The position numbers and the translations under genes are program-made. A DNA stretch of 64,000 nt from Butyrivibrio proteoclasticus B316 (GTDB taxonomy: Bacteria > Bacillota > Clostridia > Lachnospirales > Lachnospiraceae), in the NCBI RefSeq assembly GCF_000145035.1, contig NC_014387.1, positions 1,124,276 to 1,188,275 on the forward strand, in the 5' to 3' direction. Below are positions 1 to 9,070 of this stretch, in pieces; position 1 is the first letter of the stretch; every line of letters starts with the position of its first letter. The notes below the pieces were generated by a model. The model worked only from the letters and a program-made list of their open reading frames with translations. It was not told the origin of the DNA and ran no database searches.

Positions 1-3000
1 ATTAAAAATGCAGAAAAAATACCCGATGGTAAGTTTACTTATACATTACCTGACAGCCTTGATTTTACCAGAGCTAAAGGTAATATCATTCCTGTTAGCG
101 AGGGCGATATAGAAATTGGGTCAGCTATTGTTGATGACAATAATGTAATGACCTTTGAAATTAAGACTGATGTTCTTGAAAAAAAGCCAAACGGACTTAG
201 CGGAAGCGTTGGCCTTTTGTGTAAAGTCAATCCCAATAGTATAAATGGCGATGGTACTATTGAGATTTCTTTTTCTGATACCCAGAAGATTCAGATTGTA
301 GTTAAAAAGCCTGTAATCACAGGAGAAAAAGGAAACGTATCAATTCTTGATGAAGCTGCAAAGTGGACTGTTACATTTGATGTAAGTGCTGCTGCGGATA
401 ATTTTGAGATAACTGATGTTCTTGGGGATAATCTTGTTCTGGACGGAGGCTTTAAGTTAAGCGGCGTAAAAGGAGCCCTTTTCGAGCAGATTGATGATCA
501 TACTCTTAAGGTTACAGTAGCTCATATCGAGGCAGGCAAATATACCCTTGAGTATATGATTAAGCCTGTAAATATTATCTCTACAGATGGAATGTCAGAG
601 GATGAGATATTTGCTGCTGGCAATGGAAATATAGTTACCTGGAAATGGGATGGCGCTTCAGAGCCACTAAATGACACCGGCTATGCAACTATGAAGGCTG
701 GCAAGCTTATTAAGAAAACTGGTAAGTATGGCAACACGAACCCAAACATAACAGCTGATGGAGTAGTGAGCTGGGAATTATATATCAATAACGGCGCATA
801 TGCCAGTGATATTTCCGGATGTACTTTTGAAGATGTCCTTGATCCAAATATGGAATTTGAACAGGATACAGTTAAAATCGTTTATTCCGATGATCAGAAA
901 TATTGGAGAGCCTATAATGGCTTTGAGCCATATTTCGTTGAAGAAAATGGACAGTGGAAGCTCAAGATAGATTTCCCTGAAAATACACCTGTCCACTACT
1001 ATAAGCTTACATATACTTCCAAAATCAGAGGGAAGCTGCCTACTACCAAAACAGAATATACTAACTATGCCGGTATTAACAGAAATGGTGTTCTTTTGGA
1101 TGAGGCACAAATTGAAGCTGTATATAAGCATTCCGGTTCCTTTGAAACTTCTATCAGTAAGGAGATTGCAGAGGAGAGAAATGCGGAGGGTATTGTATCC
1201 TGGAAGGCTGAATTTACTGTAAGCGGAGAAAAATCAACATATAATGTTATGATCACTGATACGATCAAAGCTGAGGATTCTAATAAAGCAATAAATGGTG
1301 TTGACGTAGTATCAGTAATAGTACCAAAGTCAGTAGTACTTTATAGAGTTCAGGAAGATGGAACATACAAGAAAATTGCAGATGCTCATACCAAATTTAA
1401 ATACTTTGATGATGATAAGAGTAAATTCCAGATTGAAGCTAAAATGCTTGAGCCCGGTAATTATGTAATAAACTATCAGACACAGGATTACTACGGACGC
1501 GAGGATGTACACAGTTATCCTCAGGGAAGTACTGTTAAGTTTAATAACAATATTCAAATCACAATTGATAAAAAAACAAAGAGTGATAATAAATCTTACG
1601 AAGTTTCATCAGAGGGACTTCCTATGATGAAAGAAGCTTCAAAGGGCTATTATGATCAGAAATCCGGCAAGTATGTTATTCCATGGACTGTAACTGTTAA
1701 CAAAAACGACGTGGGACAGACTAATAAGAGAATTGCAGCAGGAGCCAAGGCAGAGATTACAGATGTTCTTCTTGAGAATCTCAGCTATAGAAGCGGCTCA
1801 ACCAAGATCAGTAGTCTTGGAGGAGGAATAATTGCAACAACAGAGCCTCAGATTGTGTCGGCAGATAATGGAAAGACAGAGCTTAAATGGGCATTTACAT
1901 GGCCTGAAGAAATGTCAGAAACAGATAATGCATGTGTAATTTCTTTTGAGACAGTTGTTAGCAGTGAATACTTATCGAACTTTATTAAAAAAAGTGGCAG
2001 CAGTGCAATTTTATCTTTTGACAATACTGTAAGCGGAGACGTTGCAGGTGTGACAGGAGAAGCTAAGGGCAGCAGTGCGGATGCATTTACTTTCCTTGAT
2101 AAGAGAGCTGTCATGAACGAGAAGGCACAGGCTGTTGACTATTCTATAGTTGTAAATGACAAGGCGCTTGATCTTGTAGATGGAGATACCATCATTCTGA
2201 GTGACGAAATACAAAATGGAGTATATGTCACAGGATCTCTCCATGTATATGATTATGCAGGCGGTGTTAAGGGAAATGAAATAAGCATTCCGGAACCAAA
2301 TGTTACTATACAGGGAACAAAGGTTGAAATAGCAGTTCCGGACAGCAGAGCAATTCTTGTTGAATATCAGGTTAAGCCGGATTCTTCCAAGGGCCAAGAA
2401 ATAGGTGATGGCAAGATCAAAGTTGCTATTAGCAATACCGCGACTCTTAGTGGTAAGAGCAGCATTGCAGATACAGAAGATGGCGAGTTCGTTTTTGACA
2501 AGTTATCAGCTAATATTTCAAGTTCTAAAGGAGCTATACGTATTACCAAGGTGGATGCGGACAATGTAGCAAACGGACTTGCAGGAGCAAAGTTTGGTCT
2601 TTACAGAGTTAACCTTCAAGACAAGTCAGTTTCAGAGGTGGCAGTAAAGGAGACTACTGATCCATTCTTTAATATAACCTTTAGTGAAGATGGCAAGTAC
2701 GAATCACTTATCTTTGATACTCTTTATTACTACGAAGAGCTTGAAGCTCCCAAGGATTATCAGAGAGATCAGTACAGACATTTTGTTATATTCAAGGATA
2801 GAAAGTTTGACTCAGTAATAGCTGATGTCAAGGAATATGTAAATGATTATGCTAAATCAGTAGGCATTGATAAGGCTGATCTTGAAATTGTAGATGTAAC
2901 AAGTTCCGGTAAGACAGCAGAGTTTGTGGTTAAAAACAGTAAGAAGCCTGAATTGGAGATTATAGATCCACCAACAGATCCTGATCGCGATGATGAGACG

Positions 3001-3291
3001 CCGAAGACACCTGAAACACCGGTATCACAGGAGAACAGTACTGTTATTACGCTTGCTGATCCTGTTGTGACAAGCAGCAATACAACCATTGCACTTCCAG
3101 ATCTGCCTGAGGTACTTGGCGTTAGCAGAAATCCGGATGATCTTCCGGAAGTTCTTGGTGTTGCCAGAGGATCTGATACAGGGGACAGTGATATGACAGG
3201 CACAGTAAGTGCTATGATCATGGCATTTATGATCCTTGCATTTGTAGGTATCAGGAGAAATAAAGAAACTACCGGTTCAGAGAAAATGTGA
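1..3291 (+). CDS. Large cell-surface protein, repeated Cna-like domains, SpaA-like domain and C-terminal anchor (5' partial)
   Basis: The frame is open from base 1, so the true start lies upstream; the first internal ATG is at 148. The visible 1096 residues contain several similar beta-sandwich units, each with a 'W-x-V/A-x-F' strand followed by 'ITDVL'-like segments, as in Cna/collagen-binding adhesin domains. Near residues 844-930 is a SpaA/Cna_B-like unit starting at 'GAIRITKVDADN'. A Pro/Glu/Thr-rich linker follows, then two copies of 'LPEVLGV.R', then 'SDTGDSD', a hydrophobic segment and an Arg-Arg-Asn-Lys tail. This resembles a sortase substrate tail but lacks a clear LPXTG. Role is probably adhesion or surface display; the ligand cannot be told. 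It seems to stand alone, with 43 bp before the next gene. Confidence 0.8.
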   Translation: MKNAEKIPDGKFTYTLPDSLDFTRAKGNIIPVSEGDIEIGSAIVDDNNVMTFEIKTDVLEKKPNGLSGSVGLLCKVNPNSINGDGTIEISFSDTQKIQIVVKKPVITGEKGNVSILDEAAKWTVTFDVSAAADNFEITDVLGDNLVLDGGFKLSGVKGALFEQIDDHTLKVTVAHIEAGKYTLEYMIKPVNIISTDGMSEDEIFAAGNGNIVTWKWDGASEPLNDTGYATMKAGKLIKKTGKYGNTNPNITADGVVSWELYINNGAYASDISGCTFEDVLDPNMEFEQDTVKIVYSDDQKYWRAYNGFEPYFVEENGQWKLKIDFPENTPVHYYKLTYTSKIRGKLPTTKTEYTNYAGINRNGVLLDEAQIEAVYKHSGSFETSISKEIAEERNAEGIVSWKAEFTVSGEKSTYNVMITDTIKAEDSNKAINGVDVVSVIVPKSVVLYRVQEDGTYKKIADAHTKFKYFDDDKSKFQIEAKMLEPGNYVINYQTQDYYGREDVHSYPQGSTVKFNNNIQITIDKKTKSDNKSYEVSSEGLPMMKEASKGYYDQKSGKYVIPWTVTVNKNDVGQTNKRIAAGAKAEITDVLLENLSYRSGSTKISSLGGGIIATTEPQIVSADNGKTELKWAFTWPEEMSETDNACVISFETVVSSEYLSNFIKKSGSSAILSFDNTVSGDVAGVTGEAKGSSADAFTFLDKRAVMNEKAQAVDYSIVVNDKALDLVDGDTIILSDEIQNGVYVTGSLHVYDYAGGVKGNEISIPEPNVTIQGTKVEIAVPDSRAILVEYQVKPDSSKGQEIGDGKIKVAISNTATLSGKSSIADTEDGEFVFDKLSANISSSKGAIRITKVDADNVANGLAGAKFGLYRVNLQDKSVSEVAVKETTDPFFNITFSEDGKYESLIFDTLYYYEELEAPKDYQRDQYRHFVIFKDRKFDSVIADVKEYVNDYAKSVGIDKADLEIVDVTSSGKTAEFVVKNSKKPELEIIDPPTDPDRDDETPKTPETPVSQENSTVITLADPVVTSSNTTIALPDLPEVLGVSRNPDDLPEVLGVARGSDTGDSDMTGTVSAMIMAFMILAFVGIRRNKETTGSEKM

Positions 3292-3334
3292 TATCATATA
3301 ATGATCATTTGTATAGGCAGGATATTATTTAAAT

Positions 3335-3637
3335 ATGTTAATAGAGCAGAATACATTTTTTAATCTTATGCACTATGAATATGGAGAAGCTTTCTTTGGA
3401 AGTTATAAGGGAATGCGTTACAGGCTTGCGAGGGAACCTCTTGAAAACGTCAAGTTCATTCCTGTTGATAAAAGAGGACCTGCAACACTTATGGCTACTG
3501 TATGGCCTGAACCTTATTCCTATGGGATGACTGACAAGAAGCTGATGACTTCAGAGAATTTCGAGGTATCTCAGGAAGGCTTTGAAGCCGCTGTCAAATG
3601 GATAAATGATCAGTATGAAAACGGCAACTGGCAGTAA
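3335..3637 (+). CDS. Small conserved-looking hypothetical protein
   Basis: This 100-residue protein is acidic to neutral with many aromatic residues and has no signal peptide, transmembrane segment or known motif. It begins 'MLIEQNTFFNLMHYEYGEAF' and ends in 'YENGNW'. I do not recognise a family. The ATG start has only a weak upstream purine stretch. Coding is supported by the full-length open frame and codon use like its neighbours, and by a strong terminator placed about 55 bp after its stop. It sits between the surface-protein gene and dgt and may be co-transcribed with the former. Function unknown. Confidence 0.65.
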   Translation: MLIEQNTFFNLMHYEYGEAFFGSYKGMRYRLAREPLENVKFIPVDKRGPATLMATVWPEPYSYGMTDKKLMTSENFEVSQEGFEAAVKWINDQYENGNWQ

Positions 3638-3692
3638 ATAGGCAATTGCAACAACTTTTCTAAAAATTTTTAACAATTAAAAAGGATTTTGA

Positions 3693-3732
3693 AACCTCAC
3701 GTCGAATATTATTTGATGTGGGGTTTTGTTTT
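3693..3732 (+). terminator. Rho-independent terminator before dgt
   Basis: A 15-bp stem (AACCTCACGTCGAAT paired, with G-T wobbles, to ATTTGATGTGGGGTT) with a 3-base loop is followed by TTGTTTT. It ends the surface-protein/hypothetical unit. It also overlaps an upstream GTG at 3718 that could be mistaken for the dgt start. Confidence 0.85.
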
Positions 3733-3765
3733 GGTGTTTTTTTATACTTTAGAAGAGGCGACTTA

Positions 3766-4773
3766 ATGAAAATACGAGAACAACTGGAAGAAAGAGAAGC
3801 TCAGATCCTTAGTAAGTATGCAACACTTAGTTCTGAATCGAAAGGGAGAGAAATAGACGAGAAACCCTGTGATATCAGGCCTTGTTTTCAGAGAGACAGA
3901 GACAGAATACTATATTCCAAGTCCTTTAGAAGACTCAAGGATAAGACGCAGGTTTTTTTATCTCCTGAGGGTGATCATTACAGAACACGTATGACGCATA
4001 CTCTTGAGGTATCGCAGAATGCCAGGACAATTGCCAAGGCTCTCAGACTTAACGAAGACCTTGCCGAGGCGATAGCACTGGGGCATGATCTGGGGCATAC
4101 GCCCTTTGGACATGCAGGGGAGAGGGCTCTTAATGAAGTCTGTCCCTTTGGCTTTAAGCATAATGAACAGAGCCTTAGGATCGTGGAGAAGCTTGAGAAC
4201 TATGGCCAGGGGCTTAACCTTACATGGGAAGTGAGGGATGGAATCCTCAACCATGAGATGGATCTCAGGCCAGCCACTTTGGAAGGAAGAGTTGTAAGAT
4301 TATCTGACAAGATCGCTTATATGCATCACGACATGGACGATGCCATAAGAGGCGGGATCCTTGTGGAGAGTGATATTCCACGTGACCTTGCCAAGGTTAT
4401 CGGCAATTCCAACAGAGAGTGGATTGATACCTTTATCCACGATATTATTTCAGTCAGCATGGATACTGACGATATCAGAATGTCTGATGAAGTCTATGAT
4501 GCATTTCACAGGCTTCGTAAGTTCATGTTTGAGAGAGTTTATACCAACCCTGTTGCCAAGGGACAGGAGGGTAAGGTAGAAGATATGATCAAGATTCTGT
4601 ATCACTACTATATTGATCATATAGACAAGATTCCGGAATACCTTAAGAGGATGATGGAGGAAGGCGTTCCCAAAGAGCGCCTGGTATGCGATTATGTTAG
4701 CTCTATGACTGACAGATACGCAGTAGCAGTATTTGAAGAGGTATATATACCTCGATCCTGGGGAGTATTATAA
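3766..4773 (+). CDS. dgt: Deoxyguanosinetriphosphate triphosphohydrolase-like HD protein
   Basis: Predicted dNTP triphosphohydrolase of the HD superfamily, which cleaves dGTP or other dNTPs to deoxynucleoside and triphosphate. About 335 residues, as usual for the short dGTPase-like family. The metal-binding pattern is visible: 'RMTHTLEVSQ', then 'ALGHDLGHTPFGHAGE' near residues 105-120 (the HD pair), and 'DKIAYMHHDMDDA' downstream. ATG 3766 is chosen because a GAGGCG-type ribosome binding site precedes it and because upstream codons in frame lie inside the terminator. It is the first gene of the dgt-dnaG-rpoD-trmK order found in many clostridia; only 2 bp separate it from dnaG, implying one transcript. 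Confidence 0.92.
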   Translation: MKIREQLEEREAQILSKYATLSSESKGREIDEKPCDIRPCFQRDRDRILYSKSFRRLKDKTQVFLSPEGDHYRTRMTHTLEVSQNARTIAKALRLNEDLAEAIALGHDLGHTPFGHAGERALNEVCPFGFKHNEQSLRIVEKLENYGQGLNLTWEVRDGILNHEMDLRPATLEGRVVRLSDKIAYMHHDMDDAIRGGILVESDIPRDLAKVIGNSNREWIDTFIHDIISVSMDTDDIRMSDEVYDAFHRLRKFMFERVYTNPVAKGQEGKVEDMIKILYHYYIDHIDKIPEYLKRMMEEGVPKERLVCDYVSSMTDRYAVAVFEEVYIPRSWGVL

Positions 4774-4775
4774 CA

Positions 4776-6554
4776 ATGCGATATTCGGACGAAATCATCG
4801 AAGAAGTCCGCAGTAGAAATGACATTGTTGACGTGGTTGGACAATATGTTCACCTTCAGAAAAAGGGAGCAAATTACTTTGGCCTATGCCCCTTCCACAA
4901 CGAGAAATCCGGCTCTTTTTCAGTATCCGGTCACAAGCAGATGTATTACTGCTTTGGATGCGGAGCAGGAGGCAATGTCATTACTTTTTTGATGAAATAT
5001 GACAACTTAACATTTACAGAAGCAGTCAAGCAACTGGCAGACAGGGCAGGAATAAAGCTTCCCGATGAGGATGATTCACCTGCAGCCAAGGCTATGAGAG
5101 ATAAGCGCCAGATTTTGCTTGATATCAACAAGGAAGCTGCCAAGTATTATTACTATCAGCTTCGAGGCAGAAATGGCCAGAAGGGCATGGAGTATTTCAG
5201 AGGGAGGAAACTTACCGATGAGACCATGCAGCACTTTGGACTTGGATATTCCAATATTACAAGTGATGATCTGGTCAAACATTTAAAGAGTCTAGGATAT
5301 GAGGACAGTCAGATCATTGACGCAGGCCTTGCTTCCTACGACGAGAAATACGGAACACATGATAAATTCTGGAACAGAGTGATGTTTCCTATACAGGATG
5401 CATCCCAGAAAGTAATTGGTTTTGGAGGAAGAGTTCTGGGAGATGGCAAACCCAAATACCTGAACTCTCCGGAAACACTTATCTTTGATAAGAGCCGCAA
5501 CCTTTTTGGACTTAATTACGCCAAGAATTCCAGAGCAGGCTATATGATAATCTGCGAAGGATATATGGATGTTATAGCTATGCATCAGGCAGGCTTTACC
5601 ATGGCTGTTGCTTCACTGGGAACAGCTTTTACTACAGGACAGGCCATGATCCTCAAGAGATACACCGACGAAGTCATTTTATCTTATGACAGTGACGAGG
5701 CAGGAACCAAGGCGGCGCTTAGAGGAATCGGTATTCTCAAAGAGGCAGGTCTCAAGGGTAAGGTCCTTGATCTTCGCCCTCACAAGGATCCTGACGAGTT
5801 CATCAAGAATGAGGGTAAAGAGGCTTTTGAAGAGCGGATCAGAAATGCAGAGAGCACTTTCTTTTTTGAAGTCAGGGTTATGGAATCTCATCGTAATCTG
5901 GCAGATCCCGAGGACAAGACAGAGTTTTACAGAGACATAGCAAGAAAACTCTGCGAGTTTGAGGAACCTCTTGAAAGAGAGAACTACACAGAGGCTGTGG
6001 CTGCCAGATATAACATAGCCATAGCGGATTTAAAGGGACTTGTAGCATCTTATGCAGGCAGAGCCGGAATGGTTACCCCGGCAAGAAGACCTGAATCAGG
6101 AATACAAAGTAAAAAGAAGCCGGAGGATGGAGCGAGGAAGAACCAGAGACTCCTTCTTACTTGGCTGACAGATGAGCCTGATATTTATCCCAAGGTCGCA
6201 GCATGGGTAACACCGGATGACTTTTCGGACGATCTCTACAGGAAGGTCGCAACTGAAGTTTTCACCGGAATGGCTAATGGCAATTTTTCACCGGCGGCTA
6301 TACTGGACCACTTCACAGAAGAGGAACAGTATGGGCAGGTTGCAGAGATGTTCAACACAAATCTGGTGGACATAGAGACCAAGGATCAGAGGCGCAAGGC
6401 TTTCAGGGATATAATCCTGGGAGTTAAGCAGGCTGGATACGACAGGCAAAAGAAAGAGCTTAAACCGGACGATCCTGATTATCTCAATAAGACAATTCAA
6501 GGCAAAAAAGCCCTGGAAAAACTGGCACATGCAAACATTTCACCGGATGATTAA
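4776..6554 (+). CDS. dnaG: DNA primase DnaG
   Basis: Synthesises RNA primers at the replication fork with the DnaB-type helicase. The 592-residue protein has the expected order. An N-terminal CHC2 zinc finger runs from 'CPFHNEKSGSF' to 'YYCFGCGAGG' (about residues 38-66). The catalytic core includes 'GFGGRVL' and the TOPRIM domain, 'ICEGYMDVIAMHQAG' with its catalytic Glu and 'LSYDSDEAG' with its Asp pair (about residues 255-315). A C-terminal helicase-interaction region follows. Length matches the family. It follows dgt by 2 bp and precedes rpoD by 27 bp, the classic macromolecular-synthesis arrangement. Confidence 0.97.
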   Translation: MRYSDEIIEEVRSRNDIVDVVGQYVHLQKKGANYFGLCPFHNEKSGSFSVSGHKQMYYCFGCGAGGNVITFLMKYDNLTFTEAVKQLADRAGIKLPDEDDSPAAKAMRDKRQILLDINKEAAKYYYYQLRGRNGQKGMEYFRGRKLTDETMQHFGLGYSNITSDDLVKHLKSLGYEDSQIIDAGLASYDEKYGTHDKFWNRVMFPIQDASQKVIGFGGRVLGDGKPKYLNSPETLIFDKSRNLFGLNYAKNSRAGYMIICEGYMDVIAMHQAGFTMAVASLGTAFTTGQAMILKRYTDEVILSYDSDEAGTKAALRGIGILKEAGLKGKVLDLRPHKDPDEFIKNEGKEAFEERIRNAESTFFFEVRVMESHRNLADPEDKTEFYRDIARKLCEFEEPLERENYTEAVAARYNIAIADLKGLVASYAGRAGMVTPARRPESGIQSKKKPEDGARKNQRLLLTWLTDEPDIYPKVAAWVTPDDFSDDLYRKVATEVFTGMANGNFSPAAILDHFTEEEQYGQVAEMFNTNLVDIETKDQRRKAFRDIILGVKQAGYDRQKKELKPDDPDYLNKTIQGKKALEKLAHANISPDD

Positions 6555-6581
6555 GAATAATAAGAAAAGGAAAATATAAAA

Positions 6582-8147
6582 ATGGCAAAGAAAGAAACTA
6601 CACCAAAGGAAACAGAAGCTAAGAAGACTGTAAAGGCTGCCGCTAAGAAAGAGACAGCCAAGAAGGAAACAGCTAAGACAGAAAAGAAGACAACTAAGAA
6701 GGCAGCAGCTGCTACAGAAGAAGCTGCAGTAGAAACCAAGGCCAAGAAGTCCAAAAAGGCAGCAGAAGCAGAAGTTGCAGAGGCAGAAATTGCAGAGAAG
6801 AAGCCTGCTAAGAGAAGCAAAAAGAATATTGTAGTTGTTACTGCTGATTCTGCAGAGGAAGCTCCTAAGACAAAGGGAAGAAAGAGCAAGGCTGACAAGG
6901 AAGCTCCTTCACAGAACTCTGAGGATGGCGAGATCGATGAGGCTACAAGAGAGCTCTTTTCCCAGAAGGTCAAGGAAATCCTTGCACTTGCCAAGAAAAA
7001 GAAAAATGTACTTGAGTACGCTGAAATCAGTGATTTCTTTGCTGAACTCAATCTTAATGAAGAGCAGTTTGACAATGTACTGGAAGTTCTTGAGAATTCC
7101 GGAATTGATGTCCTGAGAGTATCTGAGGATGACGTAGATGATATCCCGGATGACGATGACATGCTCCTTGTAGATGATGACGAAGAAGTTGATATGGAGA
7201 ATATCGACCTTTCAGTTCCTGACGGAATCAGCATCGAGGATCCTGTCAGAATGTACCTCAAGGAAATCGGTAAGGTTCCACTTCTTACAGCTGATCAGGA
7301 AATTGATCTTGCTCAGGCCATGGAAGCCGGAGCAGATGCAGAAAAAGAGCTTGCTGATGACAAGGATGTAAACAAGCTTTCAGATGCCAGAAAGAAAGAA
7401 TTAAATGCAATTATTTACGAGGGCGAAGAGGCTAAAAAGCGTCTTGCTGAAGCAAACCTTCGACTTGTTGTAAGTATTGCCAAGAGATATGTTGGTAGAG
7501 GAATGCTCTTCCTTGATCTTATTCAGGAAGGTAACCTTGGACTTATCAAGGCAGTAGAGAAGTTCGATTTCCGTAAGGGATTCAAGTTCTCTACATATGC
7601 TACATGGTGGATCAGACAGGCTATTACAAGAGCTATTGCCGATCAGGCAAGAACAATCCGTATCCCTGTTCACATGGTTGAGACTATCAACAAGCTCATC
7701 CGTGTCAGCCGTCAGCTTCTCCAGGAGCTTGGCCGTGAGCCACTTCCTGAAGAGGTAGCAAAAGAGATGAATATGCCTGTAGAGCGTGTTCGCGAAATCC
7801 TCAAGATTTCTCAGGAGCCTGTATCACTTGAGACTCCTATCGGTGAAGAGGAAGATTCACATCTTGGTGATTTCATTCAGGATGACAATGTTCCTGTACC
7901 TGCTGACGCAGCAGCATTCACACTTCTCAAGGAGCAGCTTGTAGAGGTTCTTGGAACTCTTACAGAGCGTGAGCAGAAGGTTCTTCGTCTCCGTTTTGGT
8001 CTTGATGACGGAAGAGCAAGAACTCTTGAAGAAGTTGGTAAGGAATTTAACGTAACCCGTGAGCGTATCAGACAGATCGAAGCCAAGGCTCTTAGAAAGC
8101 TTCGTCATCCTAGCCGCAGCCGTAAGCTCAAGGATTATTTGGATTAA
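6582..8147 (+). CDS. rpoD: Primary RNA polymerase sigma factor (sigma-70/SigA)
   Basis: Housekeeping sigma factor directing RNA polymerase to -35/-10 promoters such as those described in this window. The 521 residues start with an unusual Lys/Ala/Glu-rich extension of about 110 residues, then an acidic region 1.1-like segment. Region 1.2 includes '[16 protein letters not shown]'. Regions 2.3-2.4 include '[16 protein letters not shown]', and region 4.2 includes '[19 protein letters not shown]' at the C-terminus. It is longer than the roughly 370-residue Bacillus SigA because of the N-terminal extension. ATG 6582 follows an AAGGAAAA ribosome binding site. trmK starts 3 bp after its stop. Confidence 0.97.
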   Translation: MAKKETTPKETEAKKTVKAAAKKETAKKETAKTEKKTTKKAAAATEEAAVETKAKKSKKAAEAEVAEAEIAEKKPAKRSKKNIVVVTADSAEEAPKTKGRKSKADKEAPSQNSEDGEIDEATRELFSQKVKEILALAKKKKNVLEYAEISDFFAELNLNEEQFDNVLEVLENSGIDVLRVSEDDVDDIPDDDDMLLVDDDEEVDMENIDLSVPDGISIEDPVRMYLKEIGKVPLLTADQEIDLAQAMEAGADAEKELADDKDVNKLSDARKKELNAIIYEGEEAKKRLAEANLRLVVSIAKRYVGRGMLFLDLIQEGNLGLIKAVEKFDFRKGFKFSTYATWWIRQAITRAIADQARTIRIPVHMVETINKLIRVSRQLLQELGREPLPEEVAKEMNMPVERVREILKISQEPVSLETPIGEEEDSHLGDFIQDDNVPVPADAAAFTLLKEQLVEVLGTLTEREQKVLRLRFGLDDGRARTLEEVGKEFNVTRERIRQIEAKALRKLRHPSRSRKLKDYLD

Positions 8148-8150
8148 GAT

Positions 8151-9002
8151 ATGGCAGCTGATAAAAAAATAAGCGTCGCATCGAGAATGTCACATAGACT
8201 GTTGGCGCTTGCAGAAATGCTGAGACAGACAGATGCTGATGCTATAGAAGAAGGCAGTAATGATCTAAATGATATAGACAAAAAACCTGTGGTCGCAGAT
8301 ATAGGCTGTGACCACGGATATGTGTCTATCTATCTTGTAGAGAGCGGTATTGCCAGTAGGGCAATTGCCATGGATGTAAGGAAGGGCCCTCTGTCAGGAG
8401 CGTTGAACAACATTCATGACTTTGGGTTTTCGGATCATATTAAGACCAGATTGTCAGATGGACTTAAGGCTTTAGAACCCGGAGAAGCAGATGCAATTAT
8501 CATAGCAGGAATGGGCGGCAAACTCATGATGCGTATTCTTGAAGAAGGAGACCCTGTAGCTCTTGGAGTTCGCTTTGGAGTTTTGCAGCCGCAGTCAGAT
8601 CTTGATGAGTTTCGCAAATATCTAAGAGATAAGGGATATGTGATTCTCGATGAGAAGATCGTTTTTGATGATGGCAAATATTATTTTCCGATGAAGGTTT
8701 CTTTTGTGGGAGAAAGAGCCGCCGGACGACTTGGCAGAAAAAGAGATCATTATGCGGATGCTATAGCTCTTTTGACCGAGAAATGCGGATGTGACGTAGA
8801 GAGAGCAGAACATATCTGCGATAGATTTGGCGAATGCAATATTCTGCATGGGGATCCCTTATTACAGGAATACTGCAGACATGGAGCAGAAGTTACAGCC
8901 GCGATATTAGAAGAACTTAAAGGCAAGGGACAGACCAGGAGATATGAAGAGCTCCGGACGGATCTTGCTGAGACTACAGCTGTTCTTCAGTTATTTGAAT
9001 GA
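8151..9002 (+). CDS. trmK: tRNA (adenine-22-N1)-methyltransferase TrmK
   Basis: SAM-dependent Rossmann methyltransferase predicted to methylate A22 of tRNA. 'VADIGCDHGYVSIYL' (about residues 49-63) is the SAM-binding motif I. 'AIIIAGMGGKLMMRIL' carries the AGMGG signature typical of TrmK. A helical C-terminal part follows, as in the family. The 283-residue length is slightly above the usual 230-240, partly through an N-terminal insert before motif I. It starts 3 bp after rpoD, its usual neighbour in Firmicutes, and is surely co-transcribed with it. Confidence 0.9.
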   Translation: MAADKKISVASRMSHRLLALAEMLRQTDADAIEEGSNDLNDIDKKPVVADIGCDHGYVSIYLVESGIASRAIAMDVRKGPLSGALNNIHDFGFSDHIKTRLSDGLKALEPGEADAIIIAGMGGKLMMRILEEGDPVALGVRFGVLQPQSDLDEFRKYLRDKGYVILDEKIVFDDGKYYFPMKVSFVGERAAGRLGRKRDHYADAIALLTEKCGCDVERAEHICDRFGECNILHGDPLLQEYCRHGAEVTAAILEELKGKGQTRRYEELRTDLAETTAVLQLFE

Positions 9003-9070
9003 TTATTTAAGAGCAGCAATTGGGGTAACTTGTTTTTGCTGCAACATATGAGGGAAAAGGAGAATTCCGT

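Noticed and set aside
3718..3765. GTG 3718 as start of dgt
   Set aside because: It lies in the terminator stem and would add 16 hydrophobic residues unlike the family; ATG 3766 has the ribosome binding site.
6551..7261. 236-residue open frame on the minus strand opposite the rpoD N-terminus
   Set aside because: It is Ser/Ala-rich low complexity produced by the Lys/Ala/Glu-rich codons of the real gene; no ribosome binding site and full overlap with rpoD.
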